From Dyella acidisoli (GTDB lineage: Bacteria; Pseudomonadota; Gammaproteobacteria; Xanthomonadales; Rhodanobacteraceae): a stretch of 39,163 bases of DNA. Shown here in pieces: positions 8,487-18,352 of this stretch. The notes beneath the pieces are model-generated. The model was not told the DNA's origin and searched no databases. It was given only the letters and a program-made list of their open reading frames with translations. The stretch lies in assembly GCF_030160295.1 (NCBI RefSeq), contig NZ_BSOB01000064.1:1-39163 (forward strand), read 5' to 3'. The position numbers and the translations under genes were made by a program. Positions within the stretch are counted from its first letter, which is position 1; each line of letters begins with the position of its first letter.

Positions 8487-8510
8487 GTAGATTGGGGTGA
8501 AACCCCCTCA
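8487..8510. repeat. Partial GTAG-type REP
   Basis: GTAGATTGGGGTGAAACCCC, one arm only, in the upstream region of the acetyltransferase. Confidence 0.5.
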
Positions 8511-8562
8511 GCAGTCAGGAGGAGTTGTGGCACTCGTGATGATGAAGGGTACCCAAGGTGGC

Positions 8563-8639
8563 GTCATTCCCGCGAAAGCGGGAATCCACTTCCCAGTGTG
8601 CATCAGAGCAACATGGATTCCCGCTTTCGCGGGAATGAC
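8563..8639. repeat. RSRESGNP-type dyad repeat
   Basis: GTCATTCCCGCGAAAGCGGG... at 8563-8588 and its reverse complement at 8614-8639, separated by 25 bp. Each arm is itself a hairpin around CCCGC/GCGGG. In another frame it reads RHSRESGNP, a well-known translated artefact of this repeat class. It lies just downstream of the GH4 gene and could terminate that operon. Confidence 0.85.
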
Positions 8640-8684
8640 GACCATGAGGGAATGCGTACTTTGAAGGTGACCTACGCGGTGACA

Positions 8685-10106
8685 TCACGCATGCAAATGC
8701 CCATGCATCGGTCCTTGGCACAGACATTCCCCATCCGCATCGATGGTGCCGAACATGTTGTGCAACAGCGCTTCGCTGGGGCTCCACTCGCCAATCGCAG
8801 GATGGATCAGCAAGGCCTTGCGTGCGGTCAGCCTGACGTTAGCCAATGCAGCATCGATCGCCGCGCGTTCGTAGGCTTTTACTGCATGCACCAGTCCGCG
8901 CACTTCATCGGGCAGCGGCGCAATCGGCTCAGGCACGATCGAATCGAGGCTGATGCGCGCTGCGGTTTCCACGATGTCGTCGTCCGGAAGATCGGGAAGG
9001 GCACCGCGATTGCGTGTGTTCACCACGATGGTGGCGGGCTTGGCACCGGTCAACGCACTCATCACATCGATCGCGATCCGGTGGTAACCCGTCGCGGTGC
9101 GGAACGGATCGACCTGCAGGCTTACATCCGGATCGAACGCTGAACCACCTTCTGCTTCCAGCTTCATATAGGAGCCGGAGCGCTGGTTGAGATACGCCGC
9201 ATAGGTAGCCACTGCGCCATCGCCGTCGCCGGCCGTCAGCCGGCTTTTCAGCGTGTCGATCAGTACCTGATTGAGTTGTTGGATTTCAGCGCCGCGACTT
9301 CCGCCTTGCTGCAACTGGTTGTGCAGGGCGCGTCGGCGTTCGTAATAAAAGAACAGGTACTCGGTAGGGATCAGCCGCAGCGAGCGGATCATGTTGAAAT
9401 CGAACAGCGGTGCAAGATAAAGCTGGCGCAGCAGTTCATCGCTGGTCAGCAATGTGTCCATGACGTCTTGACCACGTACACGCACGCCGCGCACCCAGCC
9501 CAAATGGTTGAGGCCAACGTAATCGCATTGCACGTCGCTCAACGGCTCTCCCAGTGCCTTGGCGATGTTGTGGAAAAGCTCGGTGGGGGTGTCGCAGATA
9601 CCCACCATTTTCACGCGCGAATGACGGGTGACGGCTTGGGTGATCAGGCCGGCGGGATTGGTGAAATTCACCAGCCAGGCGTCGGGGCTCAAACGTTCAA
9701 CCAGGCGTGCCTGTTCGAGCGCAGCGGGTACGGTGCGTAGCGCCATGGCAACGCCGGCAGGGCCGGTCGTTTCTTGCCCCGGATAACCATGGTCGATCGC
9801 AGCACGTTCGTCTGCTGCACGTCCTGCAATACCGCCAACGCGAATGCTGTTCAACACGAAGTGCGCGCCTTCGATGGCATCTTCGGCGGAGGTCGCCGCA
9901 CGCAAACGCAGCGAACCGCCGGATTTGGCCACGATCGCTTTGCCCAGCTCCACCATGACCGCAAGGCGTTCCTGGTCGGGGTCGTATAGCACCATTTCTG
10001 CGGCGCCCAATGCTTCTGTCGCTTCATCGACACCGAAGATCACCAACGGCGCGCGAACACCGCCGCCACCGATCAAGGCAATCTTACGATCCATAGGTTT
10101 GCTCAT
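8685..10106 (-). CDS. Glycoside hydrolase family 4 (6-phospho-beta-glucosidase-like)
   Basis: 473 residues. NAD-binding motif [11 protein letters not shown] (10-20), NFTNPAG (147-153), metal ligands Cys171 in GICDTP and His201 in GLNHLGW, and a Tyr in PTEYLFFYY (about 250). These match the NAD/Mn-dependent redox-elimination mechanism of GH4; the GLNHL motif is closest to the 6-phospho-beta-glucosidase branch (BglT/LicH/CelF) known to me. It should cleave a 6-phosphorylated glycoside in the cytoplasm. The start at 10106 follows GAGGAG at five bases spacing and overlaps the kinase gene by 23 bp. No PTS is encoded nearby, so the phosphate probably comes from the upstream PfkB kinase. Confidence 0.87.
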   Translation of the reverse strand: MSKPMDRKIALIGGGGVRAPLVIFGVDEATEALGAAEMVLYDPDQERLAVMVELGKAIVAKSGGSLRLRAATSAEDAIEGAHFVLNSIRVGGIAGRAADERAAIDHGYPGQETTGPAGVAMALRTVPAALEQARLVERLSPDAWLVNFTNPAGLITQAVTRHSRVKMVGICDTPTELFHNIAKALGEPLSDVQCDYVGLNHLGWVRGVRVRGQDVMDTLLTSDELLRQLYLAPLFDFNMIRSLRLIPTEYLFFYYERRRALHNQLQQGGSRGAEIQQLNQVLIDTLKSRLTAGDGDGAVATYAAYLNQRSGSYMKLEAEGGSAFDPDVSLQVDPFRTATGYHRIAIDVMSALTGAKPATIVVNTRNRGALPDLPDDDIVETAARISLDSIVPEPIAPLPDEVRGLVHAVKAYERAAIDAALANVRLTARKALLIHPAIGEWSPSEALLHNMFGTIDADGECLCQGPMHGHLHA

Positions 10107-11013
10107 AGATACTCCTCAACAAGAAAGAATCGGGCAGCCCTTCCAGCGCACCGATCTGCGTCGTGCACTGGGCGCCGCAAATGCATGCGCGCCGCAGGCA
10201 GTCTTTGGTCGATTCGCCGTTCAACACGCCATCGATAAAACCGGCATCGAAGGCATCGCCGGCGCCGGTCATGTCGATGGCATCGACGTGGGGCGGTGAT
10301 ACGTACAGCAGCTCGCCGTGGACGACAGCTGCCGCGCCTGCGGCGCCCAGCTTGATCACGCTATGTCGGATGCTTATGGAAGAAGCCCAGGCGCGGAATG
10401 CTTCGGCGCTCTCGCTGCCGGTCAGCACCTGGGCTTCGGTCTGGTTCGGGAAAAAATAGTCGACGGCGCGGCATGTCCATTGATTGGCTGGATCGCGCAG
10501 CCAGTCCGGACTGAAGCCGACATCCAGCGACGTCGTGCATCCGGCCTTGTGCAAGAGTGGAAACAGGCGTTTGGCCAGATCCGCTGCGAGCGGCATGGCG
10601 AAATGCACATGCCGGGCGGCGATCAGTTCGGCGCGAGTCGCTACGTCATCCAGCAGTTCGGCCAGGTGACGATTGGCACCCACGTAAGTGTAGAAAGAGC
10701 GGTCTTCCGCAGTGGAAACGCTCACTGTCACACCGGTGCCCAGGGCGTCGGAGCGCAAGCCGTCGGTCGATACACCGAAACCTTGCAAGCGTGTTTCGAA
10801 CCAAGCGCGATCGGCTTCTCCAATCAGCCCGATCAAACGTACGCGGCGTTGCAAACGGGCCAAGGCGCACGCGGTGTTGACCGCGCCGCCGCCGAGTTCG
10901 CGCAGGTAATGTTCGGCGTGCACCTCTTCACCCGGTGCAGGCCAGTGTTGAAATCCGCTGAAAACATGATCGGCGTAGATCTCGCCGACCACGACCACAT
11001 CCCAGCGTTTCAT
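10084..11013 (-). CDS. PfkB-family carbohydrate kinase
   Basis: 309 residues from the ATG at 11013, whose A overlaps the permease stop (ATGA); an in-frame GTG at 11031 is less likely. The N-terminal signature is ELGGGAVNTACALARL and the C-terminal signature DMTGAGDAFDAGFIDGVL with the catalytic Asp in GAGD. PFFP-like VDYFFPNQTEAQVLTG is the typical ribokinase-fold linker. The enzyme transfers phosphate from ATP to a primary hydroxyl of a sugar or glycoside. Placed between an APC permease and a GH4 hydrolase, it is the likely source of the 6-phosphate GH4 needs (inference). FrlD, which phosphorylates fructoselysine, is a precedent in this family. Confidence 0.9.
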   Translation of the reverse strand: MKRWDVVVVGEIYADHVFSGFQHWPAPGEEVHAEHYLRELGGGAVNTACALARLQRRVRLIGLIGEADRAWFETRLQGFGVSTDGLRSDALGTGVTVSVSTAEDRSFYTYVGANRHLAELLDDVATRAELIAARHVHFAMPLAADLAKRLFPLLHKAGCTTSLDVGFSPDWLRDPANQWTCRAVDYFFPNQTEAQVLTGSESAEAFRAWASSISIRHSVIKLGAAGAAAVVHGELLYVSPPHVDAIDMTGAGDAFDAGFIDGVLNGESTKDCLRRACICGAQCTTQIGALEGLPDSFLLRSIYEQTYGS

Positions 11014-12446
11014 GGTCTCTGAAAAGGCCACGTTTTACGTCTCCATGCGTCAATCATGTAAATAAGCGTGCCGCCCACTATCGCGGCCACTCCGGCCAGG
11101 ATGTGCCGCCAAGGGCTGGTGCATACGATGTAGAGCCACCCGATCACGCTGATCAGTATCGGCAAGGGATACAGCGGCATGCGAAAGGTGTCCGCATCGC
11201 GCCGCTCGTGACGACGCAACAGCACGATGGCCAGACACTGGGCCATGTACTGGAACATGATCTGGATCACCATCAACGACGCGATCAAATCGTCCAGCGA
11301 CAACATGCATGCCAGCGCCGACGCAGCACCCGTGAATAGCAACGACACAGTAGGGAAGCGACCGCGCGGATGCAGGCGCGCAAACACTCGGAAGAACTGC
11401 CCAGATGCAGCGGCGGCAAAAGGCACGCGTGAGTAGCCCAACAAGACAACCAGGGCCGAGCCCCAGCTTGCAAGCAAGATCAACAACACCGCGGTCATGC
11501 CGCCCGTTCTGCCGTAGATCGACTGCATGAAATCCGCGACCACTGCCTTGGACTGCGCAGCCTGTTGCCACGGCAGCACGCCAAGTACCGAAAGGTTCAA
11601 CCCCATGTATAGCAGGGCTACGATCGGAATCGAGGTCAGCACGGCAAGCGGGATCGTGCGCCGAGGTCGTTTGATCTCACCGCCAAGCATGCACACGTTG
11701 TTGTAGCCGCCGTAGTCGTAAACGGCGATCAGGCTGACCGCACCAAGACCCAGCCAGAAGCCATGCTTGGGATCGCCACCGGCATGCATGAAGTGCGCGA
11801 ACACATGCGTATCGAAATGCATCAAGCCGCTTAATACGATCCACACACAAGCGCCGATCACCACTGCAGTGACCAGTAACGAAAGGCGTTGGACCGAATC
11901 GACTCTGCGATACAACAGCGCGGTATTGACCAGGCATAGTGCGATGGCTGCGAGTATTTGGCCCTGATGGCCAAGGCTCGGGATCAAAAAGGCCAGATAT
12001 TGCGCGAAGCCGACCGCTGCAGAACCGATCGACAACGGTGCGGTAAGCACTGTCTGCCAGAGATAAAGAAAACCAAATAGACGTCCAAGACGCTCGCTGC
12101 CATAAGCGGTGCGCAAGTAGTGGTACGGTCCGCCGGATTCGGGAATGGTCGAGCCGAGTTCGGCCCACACCATGCCGTCGCACATGCACAGCAACGCACC
12201 GGCCAACCAGCCGATCAGCACCATCGGGCCGGCCAGCGCCGAAAGCGCCAGCGGAATGGTGATGAACGGACCCACGCCGATCATGTTCAGCACATTGGCT
12301 GAAAGGCCACCCCAGAAACCCATGACACGGGGTGGGGCGGCACTCGGGTCATGTGGTGCTTCGCTTTCGGGCACAGCAATCGACGTCGGCAGCGCTTCAG
12401 GGTGATCGCTTGTCGCTCTGGAACGTGGCCGCCATACATTCATCAT
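11010..12446 (-). CDS. APC-superfamily permease (amino-acid transporter type)
   Basis: 478 residues with about twelve membrane segments. The first contains NMIGVGPFITIPLAL, the unwound glycine motif that binds the amino/carboxyl groups of substrates in APC transporters, and the E-S-GGPYHYLR motif follows segment two. A polar N-terminal tail of about 40 residues precedes it. It overlaps the GH35 stop by four bases (ATGA) and the kinase start likewise. An amino-acid-type permease is unexpected in a sugar locus; it suggests that the imported substrate carries an amino-acid part, as FrlA does for fructoselysine. That is inference. Confidence 0.88.
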   Translation of the reverse strand: MMNVWRPRSRATSDHPEALPTSIAVPESEAPHDPSAAPPRVMGFWGGLSANVLNMIGVGPFITIPLALSALAGPMVLIGWLAGALLCMCDGMVWAELGSTIPESGGPYHYLRTAYGSERLGRLFGFLYLWQTVLTAPLSIGSAAVGFAQYLAFLIPSLGHQGQILAAIALCLVNTALLYRRVDSVQRLSLLVTAVVIGACVWIVLSGLMHFDTHVFAHFMHAGGDPKHGFWLGLGAVSLIAVYDYGGYNNVCMLGGEIKRPRRTIPLAVLTSIPIVALLYMGLNLSVLGVLPWQQAAQSKAVVADFMQSIYGRTGGMTAVLLILLASWGSALVVLLGYSRVPFAAAASGQFFRVFARLHPRGRFPTVSLLFTGAASALACMLSLDDLIASLMVIQIMFQYMAQCLAIVLLRRHERRDADTFRMPLYPLPILISVIGWLYIVCTSPWRHILAGVAAIVGGTLIYMIDAWRRKTWPFQRP

Positions 12447-14326
12447 GCTGTGCCTGCCAGGTTATCTGCGCAGTGCACGGGCGCCGCATGGATTTGATGC
12501 AAATCCAGAATCAGGATCTGGTTGTCGCCAGTCGTCAGCCATTCGCTGGGACAGTACAGGCATTGCTGCGGTCCGATATGCCAATAGCGCCCCAAAAGAT
12601 GACCGTTGACCCATACGTAGCCTTTCGTCCATTCGTGCATGTCGACGTAAACGTCGCCATGTTTTTGCAGTCGAATGGTTGCCTGGAAAAACAGGCCGGG
12701 GCGATCCGGGCGGGTGAGCACCGGTTTCAGGTTCGCGATGTAAGCGTCGTCCAGTGGCAGGCCATAGACGTGCCAGTCGTACAGCAGCATGCCATCCAGA
12801 CGCACGCTTCCAATCAAGCCTTTGCGGTCGCCCAATGGAGGGCCGAAATTAATGTGCCCGAAGCTGTCGACAAGCATGTCCAGCGCCATATCACCCTCGT
12901 TGCCGGCATGCCCCAGATGCAGGTCGGGCGATGAATGGAGCCGAGGGTCGCGTACGCGTGAGATAGAACCGCACTCGCTCTGATCGATATGCACGATGGC
13001 GTAATCATGCACCCCATCCACGTGCAGAAGATGACCGCGTTTTACGGTCTTGTGATAAACCACCAGCCCCTGGTTCTGCCGCAGCAATTGTTCGTTGCTG
13101 GCGGGGGCGTGGGTAGGTACTGGCACGGTGGGCAGGTTGTCCCAGAGCGACGCGAACGGCATGGGCAAAACGTCCGCGAAAGAACCTTTAGGGCAGGGGG
13201 CCGGTATGGACGGCAGAGACCCGGCACTCGCGCTGCTCAGGATGTCGCGCAAGACATGATAGGCAGGTGTCGCATCGCCACATTCATCGATGGGTGCGCC
13301 GTAGTCGTAACTGGTGATCACCGGTTGGAAGTTGGAGCCGTCGTCATCCGCATTGGCGCCAGCAGTCAGGCCGAAGTTGGTGCCGCCGTGCACCACGTAA
13401 AGGTTGAAGGAATAGCCGCCGGCCATGATTTTGCGCAGTGCTTCGGCGCAATCCTTGTGCGCCAGTTCATGCTCGCCCCAATGCGTCAGCCAGCCCGGAT
13501 AAGTCTCGCCGACCCAGACCGGTTCGTGCTGCGAAAAGTGCAGGCCTGCATGCAGTTGCGGCGGTTCCGCGCCATCCAATCCGAGTGCGGCACCTGGCAG
13601 AGAGGCATGTCGACGCTTGAGATCGGGCAAAACATCGCAAACCGAAAACGGCCCATCGATACCGTGTGCTTTCCATAGGTCGCGCACCGTTTCCAGATAC
13701 CCAACATCGGCCGCGAACGAGGAATACTCGTTCTCTATTTGCAACATCAGGATCGGGCCACCGGCATCGGCCATCAGTGGCGCGATCTTCGGTGCGATAG
13801 CTGCAATGTAGCGTTGGACGGCGGCCATGTAATCCGGATCATGCCGATCGCGCAGCTTGATGTTCTTGTCGCGCAACAGATAGGGTGGCAGGCCGCCCAT
13901 GTCCCATTCACCGCATATATACGGACCAGGACGCAGATAAACCCACATGCCTTCCTGTTGGCAAAGTTTGATGAAGGTAACGAAGTTGCGGCGTTCCGAG
14001 GTGAAGTCGAAGACGCCGGGCTCGCGTTCCAGGTAATTCCACATGACATACAGCGCGATGGTATTGAGACCCATTGCCTTGGCCATGCGAATACGATGCT
14101 GCCAACACGAAACGGGAATGCGTGAGGGATGCATTTCTCCGCTGCGGATCTGGAATCGCGCGCCATCCAGTACGAAATCGTGGCCTTGCAGGGCGAAGCG
14201 GTGCGGCTTGCCGTCTGGAATCGGTGTCATGGTGCTACGCGCACGTTCGTTGTCCGCGGCGAGGATGTGGTGATCCAAGGCCAAGGTGGATAGCAGGGCG
14301 AGGCGGATGAATTGGCGGCGTTTCAT
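12443..14326 (-). CDS. Tat-exported GH35 beta-galactosidase
   Basis: 627 residues. The N-terminus KRRQFIRLALLSTLAL is a twin-arginine signal (RRxFI) with a short hydrophobic stretch, so the enzyme folds before export to the periplasm or outer surface. GH35 motifs: PGPYICGEWDMGGLP (133-147), GGPILMLQIENEY with acid/base Glu200, VGETYPGW with nucleophile Glu274, and VVHGGTNFG. The C-terminal part (from about 480) has jelly-roll galactose-binding-type segments (YVWVNGHLLGRYW). It removes terminal beta-galactose from oligosaccharides or glycoconjugates. It is the first gene of a tightly overlapping four-gene set; no strong ribosome-binding site is visible. Confidence 0.9.
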   Translation of the reverse strand: MKRRQFIRLALLSTLALDHHILAADNERARSTMTPIPDGKPHRFALQGHDFVLDGARFQIRSGEMHPSRIPVSCWQHRIRMAKAMGLNTIALYVMWNYLEREPGVFDFTSERRNFVTFIKLCQQEGMWVYLRPGPYICGEWDMGGLPPYLLRDKNIKLRDRHDPDYMAAVQRYIAAIAPKIAPLMADAGGPILMLQIENEYSSFAADVGYLETVRDLWKAHGIDGPFSVCDVLPDLKRRHASLPGAALGLDGAEPPQLHAGLHFSQHEPVWVGETYPGWLTHWGEHELAHKDCAEALRKIMAGGYSFNLYVVHGGTNFGLTAGANADDDGSNFQPVITSYDYGAPIDECGDATPAYHVLRDILSSASAGSLPSIPAPCPKGSFADVLPMPFASLWDNLPTVPVPTHAPASNEQLLRQNQGLVVYHKTVKRGHLLHVDGVHDYAIVHIDQSECGSISRVRDPRLHSSPDLHLGHAGNEGDMALDMLVDSFGHINFGPPLGDRKGLIGSVRLDGMLLYDWHVYGLPLDDAYIANLKPVLTRPDRPGLFFQATIRLQKHGDVYVDMHEWTKGYVWVNGHLLGRYWHIGPQQCLYCPSEWLTTGDNQILILDLHQIHAAPVHCADNLAGTA

Positions 14327-14564
14327 GTGTAGGGAGCGCTATTCATGCGTGCGCGACATGCAGTTCCCGTCCTACCTGTAGTACGGAAGGGCTGGACTGC
14401 CATGAAAGTATGCATTCCCTTACTGCCGTCATGCCCGCGAAAGCGGGCATCCATCTTGCTCTGGTGCATCTTTGAAAATGGATTCCCGCTTTCGCGGGAA
14501 TGACGGCCCTCTGTGTGGCTTTCATCTTGGCGAATGCCGCGACATTGCGTGATCACCGATCGCA
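14327..14564. other. Gap between receptor and GH35 genes
   Basis: Contains only the RSRESGNP-type repeat. The operon may have a separate promoter here, or the repeat may adjust read-through from the receptor gene to the enzymes. Confidence 0.4.
14427..14505. repeat. RSRESGNP-type dyad repeat
   Basis: Arms 14427-14453 (CGTCATGCCCGCGAAAGCGG...) and 14479-14505 (ending GGGAATGACG). The left arm has GCCC/GGGC where the right arm has TCCC/GGGA: each hairpin keeps its own internal pairing although the two differ from each other. Confidence 0.85.
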
Positions 14565-17540
14565 TCAAAAGTTGTACTTCACCGTAAGCAACGACGTCAT
14601 ACCGGTATCGACAACGTCGGAGATCGTCAAACTGTTCCGACCTACGTGCGCCCAATAGCTGTAGTTGTCAGCGAGATTGGAGATGGAAAAATCCACCTGC
14701 AGACCGTTGTGGAACATGTAGCCTGCGTGAAGGTCGAGTCGCTTGATCGGCCGGATCCACAAGTCGTCCCACGGCGCACCCTGATTCAGGTAGTCGTAGT
14801 TCGCCAACCACGCACTGGTGTAGTGATAGCTCAGGTTGAGCGAAAAGCCGTTCTTCTCGTAGAACACTTCCGCGTTCGCCATGAACTTGGGCGCGCTCTG
14901 CATTTCTTCGTTATGAAAGCCGGTTGTCCCCAAGTCCACTTTGGTGTTCTGACGGGTAGCGTTGAAGCTGACACCGAGCCCGTCGAACGGTTCAGGAAGA
15001 AACTTGAACTTCTGGTGCGTATCCAGTTCGACGCCGTAAACGCGGCCGTTACCGCCATTTTCGGGTGTCTTGTAGAAGGTTGTACCGCCGCCATTGGTGC
15101 TGGAGTTGGCCTGTTGGCCACCAGCGTCGTAGATGTAGTGGCTCAGGTGCTTATAGAAGCCGGCCACCGAGGCGTAACCGCCGTTGTTGTTGGTCCACTG
15201 GCCGGAGAAGTCGAGGTTGGTAGCTTCGATTGCTTTCAGGCTGGGATTGCCACGCGTAATGGTGGTCACGCCTTGCGAAGTGCTGACTGAAGAACTGCTG
15301 CCCAGCTGATAAAGGGAGGGGCGCGTATAGCTTTGCCACAGTCCGACACGATAAATGCTGCCGTCGCTTGGCCGGTAATTCAGGAACACGCTGGGCAACG
15401 GTTCGTTATAGACCGTGTGGTTGGTCTGGAAATACCCGAGTATCTCATTGCCTGAACTGTCTTGCGGCACCACCCAGTAGGTGTTTTCGATGCCGGTGTG
15501 TTCGAAGCGCAAACCTGGAATGATTTCCAGATTGCCGATGTTGAAGGTGGCTTTGCCATAGATGGCGCTGACCTCCTCCCTGCCGCGCAGGGTGTCACAG
15601 TTGTAGTTGTTGGCGTAGAGGCTGTCGCCGCACGTATCCAGGTCGCTGCTCACCAGGTATTGCTGGATCAGATTGCTGACGGCCGATTCGCTGACCTTGG
15701 GTGCCTTCCAGTTGTATTGGCCGGGGAAAATCGAGCTGTAGGAGCCGGTGAAGATCCCTAAGTCGCCCAGCGTAGTCACGCCATCGTTGATGCCTGCCGT
15801 CGACCAGTCGCGATTGGTGTAGTTGCGCACGCTTTCGGTGAATTTGCCGCCGAACTGGATCGAGGACAGACTGCCGTCGGTAAAGTCATAGCGGAAGTCG
15901 ACTTTGGCGCCGCCCTTGCGCTGACCGGAATAGATCTTGGTGAGCTCGCCGTCATCGTTGGCGTACAGCCCAGGGATGTTGTTGACCTGCGCCAGCAATG
16001 CCGGAGTCAGCTGTGGATAGGGAAAGCCTCCCGCACCGTAACTCATCAACGTACTGCCACTGTAGGCAAAGTTGGTCTGCGAGTATTTGTCTTCGCGACC
16101 GTCGATTTCCACGTGGTTCGGGCGATCGTTGTCACCGAAGCTGTAGAACACGTTTGGCGAGATCGTCCAGCCGCCGACAGTCTTGTCGCCGCCAACTTGA
16201 AAGGTCGCCAGATCCGCCACTTCCGGGTTGGTCTCGTACCAATAGCGGCTGGCGATGCGCCCGATGTTCGGCGTGTAGACACCGCTGGTGCCGACTTCCT
16301 GGTACGTCACATTTCGCGGAATTAACTGCGTGAATGACGTGTCTTCCGTGGTCTGCGCGTAGGCATAGGTCATGCGCAGGTAGGTGCTGAGCGTTTCGTC
16401 TACTTTGTAGTCGAACGAGAAATTGCCGCCGTAGCGGCGCTCATAACCCGGCACCACGCCCACGTTCATGCCGGTGCTGCTCAGGTTCTTGGCCGGGTCA
16501 TAGCCCGCTGCATTGTTGCCGTTCGCATCGGTATGCGCGAATTGCCAGGACCCGTCGTTGTAGGCGCTGGTGGCCGCAGCCTCTTCGCTATTTGCATAGG
16601 TGCGGTAGTCGTAATAGGCGCTGGCATACACGCCGAATTGTTTTTCGCTACCGAATTTGGTCTGGAAATCACCGGCAAAACCACCGCCCAGGCCGCTGTT
16701 GCCATAATCACGCGCCCGGCTTTCCGAGCGGCCACTGACCGAGACGCTGCCGCTCATGTCCTTGGCGAAATCGAATGCGGACGGCGTACGAAAATCCACG
16801 GTGCCGCCGATCGCATCACCATCCATGTCGGCGGTAGAGGTTTTATTCATCACGATGGTCTGCAGGCCGGAAGGCGGCAGCAAACTCAACTGCACGCTGC
16901 GGCTGTAAGGCATGCCTTGGGCGACTTCGACACCGTTGATCAAATTGACGTCGTAATCGGCAGGCAGGCCGCGCACTGTGGCGTAGACACCTTCGCCACG
17001 CGCAGCACCATCGATGCCAGAGAAATAACCTGAGCCGGTATTCGTGACATTCACGCCGGGAATCAAGCCAAGTGCTTCGGCGACGTTGTGCACGGCGGTG
17101 TACTGCAGATCCGCGGCCGACAACACGTTGACGGAGTTGGGGGCATCCATCTGCATGCTGGAAGCATCGTAGCGATTGGCCGCTACGATGAGGCCTTTAA
17201 GTTCGGCCACTTTTTTCAGGCTTAGGGTTACCGTGGCCAGGCCGCTGCTACCTACCGTCAGCGGGGTATGGGTCATGGCGAAACCCGCCTGCGAGACGGA
17301 GACGGTATAGCTGCCTGCCGGTACGTTTGCAAAAACGAAATTGCCTTCTTTATCCGCCGTGGCCGTGTAACTGGTGCCGTCCAGCGACACGCGTGCATTG
17401 GCAACGGGCTGTCCTGAATTCTCTTGTTGCAGATGACCGTGTACGTCGGTCGCCAGAGCAGTCGTCGCTGCGAACGCGGCAACAAAGCCCATCGAGACGG
17501 CGATCGCCAATTTTCTACGCTTTAAACCAGCCGTTTTCAT
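14565..17540 (-). CDS. TonB-dependent outer membrane receptor
   Basis: 991 residues from the ATG at 17540, which is followed by a signal peptide (KRRKLAIAVSMGFVAAFAAT, cleaved after ALA); GGAGA is seven bases upstream. Domain order: carboxypeptidase-regulatory-like beta domain (about 35-115, GQPVANARVSLDGT, GNFVFANVPAGSYTV), plug domain (about 130-260, with VRGLPADYDVNLINGVEV and IGGTVDFRTP), then the 22-stranded barrel ending in an aromatic residue (TVKYNF). This domain pattern is typical of receptors for oligosaccharides in Xanthomonadales. It should bind the galactose-containing substrate processed by the downstream enzymes. Confidence 0.93.
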   Translation of the reverse strand: MKTAGLKRRKLAIAVSMGFVAAFAATTALATDVHGHLQQENSGQPVANARVSLDGTSYTATADKEGNFVFANVPAGSYTVSVSQAGFAMTHTPLTVGSSGLATVTLSLKKVAELKGLIVAANRYDASSMQMDAPNSVNVLSAADLQYTAVHNVAEALGLIPGVNVTNTGSGYFSGIDGAARGEGVYATVRGLPADYDVNLINGVEVAQGMPYSRSVQLSLLPPSGLQTIVMNKTSTADMDGDAIGGTVDFRTPSAFDFAKDMSGSVSVSGRSESRARDYGNSGLGGGFAGDFQTKFGSEKQFGVYASAYYDYRTYANSEEAAATSAYNDGSWQFAHTDANGNNAAGYDPAKNLSSTGMNVGVVPGYERRYGGNFSFDYKVDETLSTYLRMTYAYAQTTEDTSFTQLIPRNVTYQEVGTSGVYTPNIGRIASRYWYETNPEVADLATFQVGGDKTVGGWTISPNVFYSFGDNDRPNHVEIDGREDKYSQTNFAYSGSTLMSYGAGGFPYPQLTPALLAQVNNIPGLYANDDGELTKIYSGQRKGGAKVDFRYDFTDGSLSSIQFGGKFTESVRNYTNRDWSTAGINDGVTTLGDLGIFTGSYSSIFPGQYNWKAPKVSESAVSNLIQQYLVSSDLDTCGDSLYANNYNCDTLRGREEVSAIYGKATFNIGNLEIIPGLRFEHTGIENTYWVVPQDSSGNEILGYFQTNHTVYNEPLPSVFLNYRPSDGSIYRVGLWQSYTRPSLYQLGSSSSVSTSQGVTTITRGNPSLKAIEATNLDFSGQWTNNNGGYASVAGFYKHLSHYIYDAGGQQANSSTNGGGTTFYKTPENGGNGRVYGVELDTHQKFKFLPEPFDGLGVSFNATRQNTKVDLGTTGFHNEEMQSAPKFMANAEVFYEKNGFSLNLSYHYTSAWLANYDYLNQGAPWDDLWIRPIKRLDLHAGYMFHNGLQVDFSISNLADNYSYWAHVGRNSLTISDVVDTGMTSLLTVKYNF

Positions 17541-17780
17541 TCGGTTTCTCCGATTACAGGATGCGACCGTCCGACGGGCTCTCCCCCCGCTTACGTTCGG
17601 TCTTTTTTTGGATATGACGCGATGACGGCGCAATAGGCGATGCACACACCAGGCGACAACCTGCCGTGCAGGTCGTCAGCGTAGTGATGAGATCGGGAAC
17701 CGGCGTGATCAAACAGCCGGAAAGCGAGTCGTCAGGTCAATAAAAGAGTTTTCACGCGGCGAAGGACGGCGGCGAATAGC

Positions 17781-17797
17781 CGGCAATGCATTTGCCG
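17781..17797. promoter_or_regulatory. Candidate operator palindrome
   Basis: CGGCAA-TGCAT-TTGCCG, a 17-bp dyad 240 bp upstream of the receptor start, of the size bound by LacI-type repressors. No regulator gene is adjacent, so any assignment is speculative. Confidence 0.3.
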
Positions 17798-18262
17798 CGG
17801 GCGCGAAGGGCACTTTTTTTGGCTTGATCACGTACAGAGATCGATTTGCACTGTCCCTTTGCGAAACAGGCACGAAGCACCACCGCGTAAACGCAGCTCG
17901 ATGAACTTTCAGTTAGGAAACAGCGGTTCATGTCGTACCGTTCCTACCAAGCCATATGAGCGACAGTGGTCCATACAACGGGAGGTCAAAGCCTCGTGGT
18001 GACGTGTCCTCTTTCCCCGTTCAGAAGAAGACGTCAATCCGTTTACTACACCAACCTATCATCCACACAGGCCCCTAGGGTTTTACTTCTGGATGTGCTT
18101 CAAGTCAACAAGTTTGAAGTGAAGGCATGCAGGATTTTCACGATATCGGTGTCCGCAGTATCAGGTGATTGTCCCTAAATCACCGGGTGAATGAGTCTGA
18201 TGACAAGCATTTCGAGCGCTATGTATAAAACATTATCACCCCATTGTGACCGCGCCATGGTC

Positions 18263-18336
18263 GTAGGCAGGGGTGCAAACCCAAGTTTTGCCGCGGTTAT
18301 GTAGATGGCAATGTCAGGGTTTGTACCCCAGCCTGC
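18263..18336. repeat. GTAG-type REP, two arms
   Basis: GTAGGCAGGGGTGCAAACCC at the left and GGGTTTGTACCCCAGCCTGC at the right, separated by about 33 bp. It lies downstream of the tautomerase gene. Confidence 0.75.
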
Positions 18337-18352
18337 GATTGGCGCCGGTGAA

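Larger units (their letters stand above)
17541..18352. other. Regulatory gap upstream of the receptor gene
   Basis: About 800 bp without a supported gene; small frames here lack ribosome-binding sites and family features. It should hold the promoter of the receptor operon on the minus strand. A dyad at 17781-17797 is the clearest candidate operator, and a REP element lies at 18263-18336. Confidence 0.5.

Noticed and set aside
17966-18178. 70-residue plus-strand frame in the receptor upstream region
   Set aside because: No ribosome-binding site, no family features.
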